Shown: one piece after another, positions 42,268 through 51,003 of the stretch
How the letters are laid out: the number at the start of each line of letters is the position of its first letter
Position numbering within the stretch: position 1 is the stretch's first letter
From: WLND01 sp040398845
Lineage (GTDB): Bacteria; Actinomycetota; Actinomycetes; S36-B12
NCBI GenBank assembly: GCA_040398845.1
Contig: JBBATH010000010.1
Location: 67,089-131,088, forward strand
DNA: 64,000 nucleotides
Reading direction: 5' to 3'
The notes under the pieces: generated by a model
The model's input: only the letters and a program-made list of their open reading frames with translations
Told to the model about the DNA's origin: nothing
Databases searched by the model: none
Made by a program: the position numbers and the translations under genes

Positions 42268-43166
42268 CCCCGCAGGCCATTGGGGCCCTGGCCGGGTTCA
42301 CCTTCGCCCTCGGCGCGCTCCTGGTGATTGCCCGCTTGGGGGCGACGAGCCGGCCGACCCTGTTGAGCCGGATCGCTCCCTACGTCCCGTCATCTCCTGC
42401 GATTGCCCGAAACCAGCGGTCTGCGGACTCGTCACTGGCGACCCTCATCGCGCTGGTCCGCCCGAGCCGCGCGGGATCCTGGGACACCTCACTTCGGGCT
42501 CGACTTCAGCGTGCCGGCCGTGGTGATGACCTCGACGGCTTTCGGGTCGAGCAGGTCTTGGCTGGGGTCACCGGGCTCGTGGGCGGCGGGCTACTCGGCG
42601 TCCTGGGAATTGCTCGGGGAGGCGCGGCAATTGCGATCATTGTGCTCCCGCTGTTCGGCGCGGGTGCTGCACTCCTGCTCGCTGATCGGCACCTTGCCCG
42701 CCAGGTGAAGGCTCGTCAGGTTCGGATGGGCGAGCAACTGCCCATCGTCGCCGAACTCCTCGCTTTCGCGGTGGCGGCAGGGGAGTCGCCAGTAGGGGCG
42801 ATTGAACGGGTGACCCGCACCGTAGCGGGGGACCTGTCGAAGGAGTTCGCGGTCGCCATGGGTGAGTTGCGTGCGGGCGCGCCTCTCGACGACGCATTGC
42901 GCGGGATCGCTGAGCGAACCGCGAGTCCCGCGGTCGAGCGATTCATTGACGGCCTCATCATGGCGATCGAGCGGGGAACGCCGATGGCCGAGGTTCTCCG
43001 AGCCCAGGCAGCCGATGCCAGGGCGACCAGTCGTCGCTTGCTCATGGAATCCGCGGGCCGAAAGGACGTGGCCATGCTCATCCCGGTGGTCTTCCTCATC
43101 CTGCCGACCGTCGTCCTTATCGCCATGTTCCCGGGCTTCCAGAGCCTTCAACTCATCGTTCGATAA
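42264..43166 (+). CDS. tadC: Tad pilus inner-membrane protein TadC
   Basis: 300 residues. T2SSF domain: QLPIVAELLAFAVAAGESPVGAIERV, GAPLDDALRGIAERT, and a final hydrophobic pair LIPVVFLILPTVVLIAMFPG. Transcribed with tadA and tadB by overlapping codons (ATGA). Followed after 24 bases by the pilin gene, which has its own strong ribosome site. Confidence 0.87.
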   Translation: MTPQAIGALAGFTFALGALLVIARLGATSRPTLLSRIAPYVPSSPAIARNQRSADSSLATLIALVRPSRAGSWDTSLRARLQRAGRGDDLDGFRVEQVLAGVTGLVGGGLLGVLGIARGGAAIAIIVLPLFGAGAALLLADRHLARQVKARQVRMGEQLPIVAELLAFAVAAGESPVGAIERVTRTVAGDLSKEFAVAMGELRAGAPLDDALRGIAERTASPAVERFIDGLIMAIERGTPMAEVLRAQAADARATSRRLLMESAGRKDVAMLIPVVFLILPTVVLIAMFPGFQSLQLIVR

Positions 43167-43190
43167 CACACCCAACAAAAAGGAGAAATC

Positions 43191-43385
43191 ATGTCAATCA
43201 CCACCCGTGCCTACGCTCGGATCGCTGCGAGGCTCTCGACTCTCGGAGATGACCGAGGCGACGTACCTGGCTGGGTTCTCGTATCCGTCATGACTGCTGG
43301 CCTCGTTACCGCGATCTGGCTCATTGCCGACGACCAGCTCACCTCGGTCCTCGACCGCGCCATCTCCTCGGTTTCGACACCGTGA
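43191..43385 (+). CDS. Flp-type pilin-like small protein
   Basis: 64 residues: a basic/polar start, then GDVPGWVLVSVMTAGLVTAIW as a single hydrophobic segment. Size, place after tadC and the AAGGAG ribosome site point to the major pilin subunit of the actinobacterial Tad type. Cleavage by a prepilin peptidase is expected after the Gly of RGD or LGDDRG, but the site is not certain. GTGA overlap with the next gene. Confidence 0.7.
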   Translation: MSITTRAYARIAARLSTLGDDRGDVPGWVLVSVMTAGLVTAIWLIADDQLTSVLDRAISSVSTP

Positions 43386-43798
43386 TCGCCCGCACCCCCG
43401 CCGACCGCTCGCCGCCCCTGCGGCGGCTTGCGTCGGAGCGCGGCAACGCCACCGTCGAGTTCGCTCTGGTCGCGCCGCTCCTGCTGGCCGTCGGGTTGGC
43501 CGTCCTTCAGATCGCTCTCGCGCTCCATGTTCGAGCGACGATCACGGCGGCCGCCGCCGAGGGTGCCCGGGCTGCGGCGCTGGCAGGCTCAGACTTGGGG
43601 GCCGGAGAGCGACGAACGAGGGCACTGCTGGCCGGCAACGTGGCCGGCGATCTCATCGAGGGCATCACCGTGTGGCGGGAGGTCCGTGATGGGGCCCTCG
43701 TCGTTGCCGTGGGGGTCGACGCCAAACTTCCGCTTCTTGGTCTGCTCGGGCCGACGGTGATGCATGTCGACGGCCATGCGCTTGCCGAGCAGCCGTGA
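43382..43798 (+). CDS. TadE-like pseudopilin
   Basis: 138 residues. RGNATVEFALVAPLLLAVGLAVLQIAL is the TadE motif: a Glu five residues into a hydrophobic helix. The rest is small beta-rich periplasmic domain. Overlaps neighbours at both ends by four bases (GTGA). Minor pilin or assembly factor of the Flp pilus. Confidence 0.82.
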   Translation: MIARTPADRSPPLRRLASERGNATVEFALVAPLLLAVGLAVLQIALALHVRATITAAAAEGARAAALAGSDLGAGERRTRALLAGNVAGDLIEGITVWREVRDGALVVAVGVDAKLPLLGLLGPTVMHVDGHALAEQP

Positions 43799-44259
43799 AG
43801 CCGGGTGCATGGTCGCGTCGACGTGCGGCCTTGGCGGGAGATCGTGGCAGCGCGGTCACGGAGTTCCTCGTGATCGGAGTGCTCGTCCTCGTTCCACTCA
43901 GTTACATCGTCATGTCGGTGATGCGCGTTCAGGGCGCAGCGTTCGCAAGCTCCCAGGCAGCCCGTGAGGCCGGGCGGGCCTTCGTGACCTCCGAGTCGGT
44001 GACCCACGGACAGCAGCGCGCTGAGGTGGCAGCGCGGCTGGCCTTTTCCGATCAAGGGTTTGAAATGCCGGCCTCGGCGTTGCGAATCTCGTGCGGTGGA
44101 GCTGACTGCCTCGCACCCGGGGGCGTAGTGAGCATCGATCTCGACTGGGTGGTCGACCTCCCCTGGATTCCGTCGAGCCTCGCAGGGGGCCGGTCGTTCT
44201 CGGTGCCGATCCACGCGGTCCATGAGGTTCCCGTCGATGCCTTCCGGGTCTCGTCATGA
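43795..44259 (+). CDS. Second TadE/TadF-like pseudopilin
   Basis: 154 residues. DRGSAVTEFLVIGVLVLVPLSYIVM has the same Glu-in-helix signature. The exterior part has two Cys (SCGGADC), possibly a disulphide. GTG start overlaps the preceding stop and the ATGA end overlaps the next gene. Confidence 0.78.
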   Translation: MKPGAWSRRRAALAGDRGSAVTEFLVIGVLVLVPLSYIVMSVMRVQGAAFASSQAAREAGRAFVTSESVTHGQQRAEVAARLAFSDQGFEMPASALRISCGGADCLAPGGVVSIDLDWVVDLPWIPSSLAGGRSFSVPIHAVHEVPVDAFRVSS

Positions 44260-44699
44260 GGGTCGACCGCCGCGAGTCGCTACGCGGCGAGCGAGGGAGC
44301 GTCCTCATCCTCGGCATCGGAATGATCATTGTTGGGCTTCTCGCGGTGACGGTCTGCGTTGATGTGTCGGCGGCATTCCTTCAGCGACGGGCTCTCATGT
44401 CGATCGGTGATTCCGCGGCGCTCGCGGGTGCTCAGTCGATCGACCTCGACAGTTATTACGCAAATGGCGCTTCGGTCGGCACGCGGCTGAGCCCGGCTGC
44501 GGTTTCAGCTGCGGTCCGCCGGCAGGTGAGCCTGGCTCGTGGGACCTCTGAGTTGACGGTTGAGGGGATCACGACGGATGGCGTGACGGTTCGCGTCCAG
44601 TTAAGCGAGCCGCTGGAACTCCCGTTCCTCGCAGGGCTGCACTCCGAGCGAGTGCGGATTGAATCCTCGGCACGGCTGGACTACCGAACTGCGCCGTGA
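44256..44699 (+). CDS. TadG-related Flp pilus protein
   Basis: 147 residues. ERGSVLILGIGMIIVGLLAVTVCVDVSAAFLQRRALMSIGDSAALAGAQ is the TadG/Rv3654c-type start: a helix then DAAALAGA-like segment. Lacks the long von Willebrand domain of proteobacterial TadG, which is normal in actinobacteria. Last gene of the tad operon, 24 bases before prfB. No tadZ or prepilin peptidase is in the window. Confidence 0.75.
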   Translation: MRVDRRESLRGERGSVLILGIGMIIVGLLAVTVCVDVSAAFLQRRALMSIGDSAALAGAQSIDLDSYYANGASVGTRLSPAAVSAAVRRQVSLARGTSELTVEGITTDGVTVRVQLSEPLELPFLAGLHSERVRIESSARLDYRTAP

Positions 44700-44723
44700 G
44701 CGGGCCACGTACCCTTGTGACTC

Positions 44724-45833
44724 GTGACATCCACCGAGGTTCAAGAGCGCATCGCTGCACTGACCACCGTTCTCGGGAGCATCGAGACGGTGCTCGACCT
44801 GCCGAAGATGCGCGAATCCATCGAGGATCTCGAGAGCCAGGCGTCGGTTCCAGACCTCTGGGACGACCAAGAGCACGCCCAGCAGATCACTTCAAGGCTG
44901 TCGTTCGTGCAGGGCGAGGTTCGCAAGTTCGAGGCGCTCGATCGGCGCCTGGGTGACCTGCCGATCCTTTTCGAGCTTGCGGAGGACGAGGGCGATGAGG
45001 CCGCGGTGGCCGATGCATTGAAGGAACTCGATGATCTCGCGCAGTCCATCGCCGAACTTGAGGTACGCACCCTCTTATCGGGAGAGTACGACGCGCGCGA
45101 GGCGCTCATCACGATCCGCGCTGAGGCAGGCGGGGTCGATGCAGCAGACTGGGCCGAAATGCTCCTGCGCATGTACGCCCGCTACTGCGAGCGCCACCAC
45201 TGGGCGATCGAGGTCTACGACACGTCGTACGCCGAGGAGGCCGGAATCAAGTCGGCAACCTTCGCGGTTAAGGCGCCCTACGCCTACGGAACCCTCTCCG
45301 TCGAGCAGGGCACCCACCGCCTAGTTCGGATCTCCCCGTTCGACAACCAAGGACGCCGCCAGACCTCTTTTGCCGGGGTTGAGGTGATTCCGGTTATCGC
45401 GCAGGCGGAGAGCGTCGCGATCCCTGACGATGACCTACGAGTCGATGTCTATCGCTCAAGTGGGCCAGGTGGCCAAGGGGTGAACACGACCGACTCGGCC
45501 GTTCGGCTCACTCACCTTCCGACGGGCATCGTGGTGTCCTGCCAGAACGAGCGCTCACAACTGCAGAATCGAGCGACGGCGATGGTCGTGCTCCAGGCGA
45601 AGCTGCTCGAGCGACGAAGGCAGGAGGAGCGGGCCACCCTCGATGCACTCAAGGCCGAGACTTCCGGCTCCTGGGGCAACCAAATGCGGTCCTACGTGTT
45701 GCATCCGTACCAGATGGTCAAAGACTTGCGGACCGAAACTGAGACCGGCAACACCTCAGGTGTCCTCGATGGCGAGATTGATGCCTTCATCGAGTCGGGT
45801 ATTCGGTGGCGTATGCAGCGAGGGGCGGCGTAG
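44724..45833 (+). CDS. prfB: Peptide chain release factor 2
   Basis: 369 residues. Domain 2 has the UGA/UAA-reading SPF tripeptide (LVRISPFDNQGRRQ), and the peptidyl-hydrolysis loop is SSGPGGQGVN. The gene is in one open frame, without the programmed +1 frameshift that regulates prfB in many bacteria; this is usual in actinobacteria. GTG start with TACCCT eight bases upstream. Followed by ftsE after 31 bases. Confidence 0.95.
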   Translation: MTSTEVQERIAALTTVLGSIETVLDLPKMRESIEDLESQASVPDLWDDQEHAQQITSRLSFVQGEVRKFEALDRRLGDLPILFELAEDEGDEAAVADALKELDDLAQSIAELEVRTLLSGEYDAREALITIRAEAGGVDAADWAEMLLRMYARYCERHHWAIEVYDTSYAEEAGIKSATFAVKAPYAYGTLSVEQGTHRLVRISPFDNQGRRQTSFAGVEVIPVIAQAESVAIPDDDLRVDVYRSSGPGGQGVNTTDSAVRLTHLPTGIVVSCQNERSQLQNRATAMVVLQAKLLERRRQEERATLDALKAETSGSWGNQMRSYVLHPYQMVKDLRTETETGNTSGVLDGEIDAFIESGIRWRMQRGAA

Positions 45834-45864
45834 ACACTGCCCGGCTCCGCTTAGAATCATTCCC

Positions 45865-46554
45865 GTGATCCTTTTCGACCGTGTGTCCAAGATCTATGCG
45901 AGCCAGCACCGGCCAGCACTTGACGCCGTCTCATTGGAGATTGAGAAGGGGGAGTTCATCTTCCTCGTCGGGCCGTCGGGTTCGGGCAAGTCGACCTTCC
46001 TACGCCTCGTGTTGCGCGAGGAGCGGCCTACAAGTGGCCAGGTGTGGGTTGCGGGCAAGGAACTCAGCAGGCTCTCCAATTGGAAGATCCCAGGCCTGCG
46101 CCGACAGATCGGCACCGTGTTTCAAGACTTCCGCCTGCTCCCGAACAAGACAGTTGCTGAGAACGTCGCGTTCGCCCTTGAGGTCATCGGCAAGCCGAGG
46201 AGCCACATCAAACGAGTGGTGCCTGAGGTGCTTGAGGTCGTCGGACTCGAAGGCAAGGAGCAGCGCAGGCCCGATGAACTCTCCGGTGGTGAGCAGCAAC
46301 GCGTGGCGATCGCTCGGGCGTTCGTGAACCGCCCGATGATCCTCATCGCCGATGAGCCGACCGGAAACCTCGACCCCGGGACCTCGGCGGACATCATGAA
46401 ACTGCTCGATCGCATCAATCAGCTCGGCACCACGGTCGTGATGTCGACCCACGACTCGAACATTGTTGACCAGATGCGCCGTCGGGTCATTGAGCTTGAC
46501 GGCGGCCACCTGGTGCGCGACCAGTCGCGTGGCGTGTACGGGTACGCCCAGTAA
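45865..46554 (+). CDS. ftsE: Cell division ABC ATPase FtsE
   Basis: 229 residues. VGPSGSGKSTFL (Walker A), VFQDFRLLPNKT (Q loop), LSGGEQQRVAIARA (signature) and LIADEPTGNLDP (Walker B) are intact. With FtsX it controls peptidoglycan hydrolases at the septum. GTG 45865 follows TAGAAT by seven bases (leaderless); the frame is open upstream inside prfB. Shares one base with ftsX. Confidence 0.95.
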   Translation: MILFDRVSKIYASQHRPALDAVSLEIEKGEFIFLVGPSGSGKSTFLRLVLREERPTSGQVWVAGKELSRLSNWKIPGLRRQIGTVFQDFRLLPNKTVAENVAFALEVIGKPRSHIKRVVPEVLEVVGLEGKEQRRPDELSGGEQQRVAIARAFVNRPMILIADEPTGNLDPGTSADIMKLLDRINQLGTTVVMSTHDSNIVDQMRRRVIELDGGHLVRDQSRGVYGYAQ

Positions 46555-47462
46555 TGCGCGCCACATTCGTCGCCAGCGAGGTGAGCAGCGGTCTGCGCCG
46601 CAACCTCACCATGACCCTTGCGGTCATCATCACCGTTGCGGTGTCGCTCGGCCTGTTCGGGGCGAGCCTGCTCGTTCGGGCGCAGGTCACCACGATGAAA
46701 GACTTCTGGTACGACAAGGTCGAGGTCTCGATCTTCTTGTGCAGCAAGGGCAGCGACACCCCCTCGTGCAGTGGCGAGGCCGTCACGCAGGCCCAGCGTG
46801 CACAGATCAAGTCGGACCTAGAATCGCTCCGGCCGCTCGTGCAGGAGATCTTCTATGAGTCGAAGGCCGAGGCCTTCAAGCGCTTCCAGGAGCAGTTCAA
46901 GAACTCTCCTATCGCCGACAACGTCACCGAGGGGGCACTGCCGGAGTCCTTCCGCGTGAAATTGTCAGATCCCACGGCGTACCAAGTCGTCGCGTCGGCA
47001 TTCGCCGGTCGGCCCGGCATCGAGCAGGTAAACGATCAACGGCAGATCCTCGACAAGTTCTTCCGACTGCTCGGCGGTCTGCAACTCATCGCGCTCCTCA
47101 TCGCACTGTCGATGCTTGTCGTGACCGTGCTCCTCATCGTTAACACCATGCGCGTGGCGGCGTTCAGTCGCCGTCGTGAGACCAGCATCATGCGCCTGGT
47201 CGGAGCCTCGAACTTCTACATCCAGCTGCCATTCCTTCTTGAGGCTGCATTTTCGGCGGGCGTCGGTGCGTTGCTCGCGATCGTCGGCCTCGTCATCACG
47301 AAGGCACTTGTCGTCGATCAGATCCTTGCTCCGTCATTCCAGTTCACCTCGTTCGTTGGCTGGGACGCTGTCATCACCATCGCCCCGATCATGTTCGTGA
47401 CAGGCATCCTGCTCGCCGGCCTCGCCGCGTTCTTCACGCTTCGCAAGTACCTGCGCGTCTAG
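46554..47462 (+). CDS. ftsX: Cell division membrane protein FtsX
   Basis: 302 residues, four helices: one at about 22-42, and three near the C terminus. The extracellular loop after helix 1 carries SIFLCSKGSDTPSCSG with two Cys, the usual actinobacterial feature. FSRRRETSIMRLVGASNFYI is the conserved cytoplasmic segment. Partner of FtsE; the Cys loop binds a peptidoglycan hydrolase partner in mycobacteria. Confidence 0.94.
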   Translation: MRATFVASEVSSGLRRNLTMTLAVIITVAVSLGLFGASLLVRAQVTTMKDFWYDKVEVSIFLCSKGSDTPSCSGEAVTQAQRAQIKSDLESLRPLVQEIFYESKAEAFKRFQEQFKNSPIADNVTEGALPESFRVKLSDPTAYQVVASAFAGRPGIEQVNDQRQILDKFFRLLGGLQLIALLIALSMLVVTVLLIVNTMRVAAFSRRRETSIMRLVGASNFYIQLPFLLEAAFSAGVGALLAIVGLVITKALVVDQILAPSFQFTSFVGWDAVITIAPIMFVTGILLAGLAAFFTLRKYLRV

Positions 47463-47464
47463 CC

Positions 47465-48454
47465 GTGGCCGCGCCCTTCGGCAGGAAGCGGGTTGTCTCC
47501 ACCCCTCGGCCCCGCCCACTGTCGAGCCGCGGCCGACGCGTCCTTTTGGTGATCTTGGCTCTTGTCGCGGTGCTCTACACCCTCGTCGTCACCTTCTACA
47601 ACGCCGAGGGCTCGAATCGAGTAACCGGTGGGATCGGTCCGACCTCTGAGGCGGGGCTCCTCATCACGGTGGAGCCTATTGCGGTGAACCCCCTCACTGG
47701 CCAGGCGACCGTCGACCTGTCAATGGGCTGGCAGGGCGATGGCATGGTTGATGTGGCTGGCCACCTGCTCGAGAACACCCGCATCACCATCAGCAGCTCA
47801 GTGGGCACCCAAGAGGCGAAGTTCATCGCCGGTGACTCACTTGGCCGGCTCGAGACGACCATCGGGATCGATGGCGAGCAGGCCAACTACCCCTTCGACG
47901 TCCATACGGGGGGAATCACCTTCACCGCCGACACCTATAAGAAGGCGGCCGACGGATCAATCCAATCCACCGGGCCCCTCGTTATCGGCGTCCAGTCCAC
48001 GGGGGGCGTGAGCGGATGGGACACAACGAGCGCGCTTGGTGAGGGCTTGAGCGAGTTCCAAGGAATAGACCTCACCTTCGATCGGGCGTTCTCGACGCAG
48101 GTGTTCGCCCTCGTGCTCCTTGCCCTCGCGGTCATCCTGTCGTCGTTCGCGCTCATTGTCGGGGTCCTAGCGTTCACGAACCGGCGCAAGGCCGAGGTCG
48201 GCTTGATGTCGTGGACCGCTGCACTTCTCTTCGCCCTCCCACTCCTGCGAAACTACTTCCCGAACGGACCACCGGTGGGTGCGTCGATCGACATCTTCGT
48301 CTACCTCTGGGTGATCGTGATGGCAGTTATCGCGGCGACACTCAACGTCATTGCATGGATGAATCAAGGCCGCGATGCACTCAACGCCGCGAGCGATCAC
48401 GTACAGGCCTCGCACTCGAACGAGCAGAATCCGGAGTTGCATCATGGCGCGTGA
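47465..48454 (+). CDS. DUF4436 membrane protein
   Basis: 329 residues: a helix near residue 25-45, a long beta-rich exterior domain, then three helices near the C terminus (LVLLALAVILSSFALIVGVLAF and others) with LRNYFPNGPPVGASIDIFVY between. This pattern is DUF4436, found in actinobacteria. Function unknown. GTG start two bases after ftsX; 11-base overlap with smpB, so likely one transcript. Confidence 0.8.
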   Translation: MAAPFGRKRVVSTPRPRPLSSRGRRVLLVILALVAVLYTLVVTFYNAEGSNRVTGGIGPTSEAGLLITVEPIAVNPLTGQATVDLSMGWQGDGMVDVAGHLLENTRITISSSVGTQEAKFIAGDSLGRLETTIGIDGEQANYPFDVHTGGITFTADTYKKAADGSIQSTGPLVIGVQSTGGVSGWDTTSALGEGLSEFQGIDLTFDRAFSTQVFALVLLALAVILSSFALIVGVLAFTNRRKAEVGLMSWTAALLFALPLLRNYFPNGPPVGASIDIFVYLWVIVMAVIAATLNVIAWMNQGRDALNAASDHVQASHSNEQNPELHHGA

Positions 48455-48920
48455 GCAGGGGCGGACGTTGATCGCCCAGAACAAGAAGGCCCGGCACGAC
48501 TATTCGATCGAAGATGTCTTCGAGGCGGGCATCGTCCTCATGGGCACCGAGGTGAAGTCCTTGCGTGCGGGCCGCGCGAGCCTCGTCGATGGCTTCGCGT
48601 CCATCGAGGACGGCGAGGTGTGGCTGAGAGGCGTCCATATCCCCGAGTACGCAATGGGAACCTGGACGAATCATGAGCCGCGTCGTCCGAGAAAGTTACT
48701 CCTCCGCAGGGAGGAGGTTCGGCGCATCGCAGGAAAGACCAAGGAGACGGGCCTGACCCTCGTGCCCCTCTCGCTGTATTTCAAGGATGGCTACGCGAAG
48801 GTCGAGATTGCGCTGGCCCGTGGGCGTAAGAGTTACGACAAGCGGCAGGCCATCGCGGAGCGTGAGTCGAAGCGCGAGACGGACCGGGCCACCGGCCGGC
48901 GGTCAAAGGGTCACGAGTAG
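48444..48920 (+). CDS. smpB: tmRNA-binding protein SmpB
   Basis: 158 residues. NKKARHDYSIEDVFEAGIVLMGTEVKSLRAGRASL, KLLLRREEV and GLTLVPLSLYFKDGYAKVEIALARGRKSYDKR match SmpB throughout; the basic tail is normal. It delivers tmRNA to stalled ribosomes. ATG 48444 begins in the end of the DUF4436 gene. Its RNA partner ssrA is 2.6 kb downstream, separated by two toxin-antitoxin modules and a membrane protein. Confidence 0.96.
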   Translation: MAREQGRTLIAQNKKARHDYSIEDVFEAGIVLMGTEVKSLRAGRASLVDGFASIEDGEVWLRGVHIPEYAMGTWTNHEPRRPRKLLLRREEVRRIAGKTKETGLTLVPLSLYFKDGYAKVEIALARGRKSYDKRQAIAERESKRETDRATGRRSKGHE

Positions 48921-48962
48921 GCGCGCCGCCGCGTAGTCATGACGGATCGTCGATTCGGTCGC

Positions 48963-48990
48963 ATATAACAGGGTGCGCTCGTTATATATT
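48963..48990. promoter_or_regulatory. Palindromic operator over the -10 of the HTH/nucleotidyltransferase module
   Basis: ATATAAC (48963-48969) and GTTATAT (48981-48987) are complementary arms 11 bases apart. The right arm runs into TATATT (48985-48990), six bases before the ATG at 48997, so a bound antitoxin would block the leaderless promoter. Strongly A+T-rich against its setting. Confidence 0.65.
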
Positions 48991-48996
48991 CGACGC

Positions 48997-49593
48997 ATGT
49001 CCATTGCCGAGAGTCTTGTGCAGGCGCGTGATCGACTCGGGCTGACCCAGGCCGAGACAGCAGGACTCCTAGGAACTCGACAGGCAAATGTGAGTGCCTA
49101 TGAGCGGGGCCGATTGCAGGTCGGGCAAGGCATCCGAGACCGCATCGAGTCCTTCACCGAACTGGGCGCCTTGTCGTCCTATGCCGAAGGGTGGCCGGCA
49201 ACGTTGGCAAGTACGGCTGCTGCCCTGCGGGCAGATTTCTCGGTGCAGGCCGACGAGGTGAATATGCTCCGCCTCATCATCCAGGCCGCCGACGACTTCG
49301 CTCGGTTGAGCGCGGCGTGCGATCGCCGGTTCTTCCTCTCACGCCCTGGCGCAACGGGTTCAGCCCGGTGGGATGCGCTCCTTGGAGCGTTAGCCGCCGA
49401 GCTTTGCCGTCGGTACGGTCTCGAGAGCACCCCTGCATGGACGCGACAACCGGACAGGTACCTCGTTGAGACCTGGTGGGTGGGTGCTGCGGGTGAAGTG
49501 GAATCACTGAGAGCCCTCGCGCTTAGGGATAGTCCGCCGGCATTCCGTGCGCGCGGCGTGATGATGGGCCGCCAGATGCTGGAGTCGATGTGA
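48997..49593 (+). CDS. XRE-type HTH antitoxin
   Basis: 198 residues. HTH: SLVQARDRLGLTQAETAGLLGTRQANVSAYERGRLQ at about 5-40. The C-terminal 130 residues include FARLSAACDRRFFLSRPGATGS and probably bind the toxin. ATG 48997 is leaderless from TATATT. Overlaps the nucleotidyltransferase by four bases, and a palindromic operator covers its promoter, as expected of a self-regulating antitoxin. Confidence 0.8.
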   Translation: MSIAESLVQARDRLGLTQAETAGLLGTRQANVSAYERGRLQVGQGIRDRIESFTELGALSSYAEGWPATLASTAAALRADFSVQADEVNMLRLIIQAADDFARLSAACDRRFFLSRPGATGSARWDALLGALAAELCRRYGLESTPAWTRQPDRYLVETWWVGAAGEVESLRALALRDSPPAFRARGVMMGRQMLESM

Positions 49594-50135
49594 GCGACAT
49601 GCTCGATCGAAGGCGCATCGTCGCCTTGCTCGGCGAGCTCGCGGGGCGACTCAATTCACGCGGGCTCGAAGCCGACCTCTATGTTGTCGGTGGTACGGCC
49701 ATGGCATTGGCGTACGACCGGTTGCGTGTCACGAGGGATATCGATTCCGTGGGAGAACCGATGGCGGTCATCGAAGCCGAAGCCCGGGAGATGGCCGCTA
49801 TACATCGCGACCTGCCGGCCGACTGGCTCAGTGCTCGGGTGATGCCGTTGCTGCCGCGGTCGTTCGACGCGGATCGCATTGAGGCGCTCGCCTGGCCGGG
49901 ACTGACCGTGAATGTGGCATCGCCGCGCCGGCTCCTCGCGATGAAGGTGCGTGCTGGGCGCTATGACCGCGACTTGCAGGACATCTGGGTCCTGTGCCAA
50001 GTGCTCGAACTCGTCCGGCTTGATCAAGTCTGGGACATCGTCGAGGAGGTCTGGGGTTCGGGGATGTTGCGCGATGACGTGGCCCTCCTCGTTGGCGACT
50101 ACCTGCGCGCCCGGGGGCTACGCGACGAGCCCTAG
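49590..50135 (+). CDS. Nucleotidyltransferase-like toxin (DUF6036/AbiEii type)
   Basis: 181 residues. YVVGGTAMALAYDRLRVTRDIDSVG has the GG...A and DxD of minimal nucleotidyltransferases; SPRRLLAMKVRAGRYDRDLQDI gives the Lys/Asp pair seen in AbiEii and DUF6036 toxins. Such toxins act by adding nucleotides to tRNA in characterised relatives. GTG start overlaps the antitoxin stop. Family assignment by motif only. Confidence 0.75.
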   Translation: MSDMLDRRRIVALLGELAGRLNSRGLEADLYVVGGTAMALAYDRLRVTRDIDSVGEPMAVIEAEAREMAAIHRDLPADWLSARVMPLLPRSFDADRIEALAWPGLTVNVASPRRLLAMKVRAGRYDRDLQDIWVLCQVLELVRLDQVWDIVEEVWGSGMLRDDVALLVGDYLRARGLRDEP

Positions 50136-50214
50136 GGAGGACGTCGCGGGGAATGAACGTCGTCAGTGGGCGAGAACAACTGGTTGTCGACTGGTTAGAC
50201 GGTAGTGTCGGATC

Positions 50215-50481
50215 ATGGCCACCTCCAGCACCGTCGGCGCATTTGAAGCCAAGACTTACCTCGCAGCACTCCTTGGTCGCGTCGAGGGAGGGGAGTCGAT
50301 CACCATCACGAAGCATGGCCGTCCGGTTGCTCGTCTCGTGCCGATGGATGAGGTCCGGGGCGGCCGGGATTGGGGCGACTTCTGGGCCCGTGTCGATGAG
50401 CGCCGCGAAGCGTTGGGTGCCGGTGGTGTCGCGTTTACTCAGGAGCAGATCAAAGATGACATCACTCAGGGTCGGGTGTGA
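50215..50481 (+). CDS. Phd-type antitoxin of a VapBC-like module
   Basis: 88 residues. STVGAFEAKTYLAALLGRVEGGESITITKHGRPVARLVPMDE is the Phd/VapB DNA-binding fold; the rest (FWARVDERREALGAGGVAFT) is the toxin wrap. TAGTGT ends six bases before the ATG (leaderless). GTGA overlap with the PIN toxin. Confidence 0.87.
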   Translation: MATSSTVGAFEAKTYLAALLGRVEGGESITITKHGRPVARLVPMDEVRGGRDWGDFWARVDERREALGAGGVAFTQEQIKDDITQGRV

Positions 50482-50882
50482 AGGCGTTCATCCTCGACGC
50501 GTCGCTGGCGATCGCTTGGTTCGTCTCCGATCCGCAGGACGGGCCAACCGCGATGGGGAAGCGCAGCTTGTTTGATGAGCGGGTCGCGCTGGTACCAACC
50601 ATTTGGCGGGCGGAGATCGTCAACTTCATTGCACGGCAACAGACGAAGGGTCGGATGAGCGCCGCTCAGGCGGCTGAAATGCTCCACCAGATCATGCAGC
50701 TCCCGAAGGGTGTTGTTGATGATCCCACGCCCGCTGAGCTCCTCGCTTTGTCAACCCGCTTTCAACTGACGGCCTACGACGCCCTTTACCTGCACGCGGC
50801 GATGGTGTCTGGGGAGCCTTTGGCAACGCTCGATGCCGGCCTTGTTCGCGCGGCTGACCTTGCAGGGGTCGAGCTCGTCTGA
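50478..50882 (+). CDS. VapC-type PIN-domain toxin
   Basis: 134 residues. AFILDASLAIAWF holds the first Asp, AEIVNFIARQQ the Glu, LTAYDALYLHAA the second Asp and LATLDAGLVRAA the third: the complete PIN acidic set for an Mg-dependent RNase. Targets in known VapC are tRNA or rRNA. Paired with the 88-residue antitoxin; second TA module in a row between smpB and ssrA. Confidence 0.88.
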   Translation: MKAFILDASLAIAWFVSDPQDGPTAMGKRSLFDERVALVPTIWRAEIVNFIARQQTKGRMSAAQAAEMLHQIMQLPKGVVDDPTPAELLALSTRFQLTAYDALYLHAAMVSGEPLATLDAGLVRAADLAGVELV

Positions 50883-51003
50883 GGATCGCTGCGACCAAAA
50901 CAGCCGAGCGGCCAGGCAAGGAGGCGGCTGACGTGCACCGTCCCCTCGCGCGACCGCTCGGAGGATCCACCCTCGGCGTCAAGGCCGATTCGGGAACAGC
51001 GTT

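Noticed and set aside
44724..45833. Programmed frameshift in prfB
   Set aside because: The gene is one continuous frame with a GTG start; no internal TGA near the N terminus.
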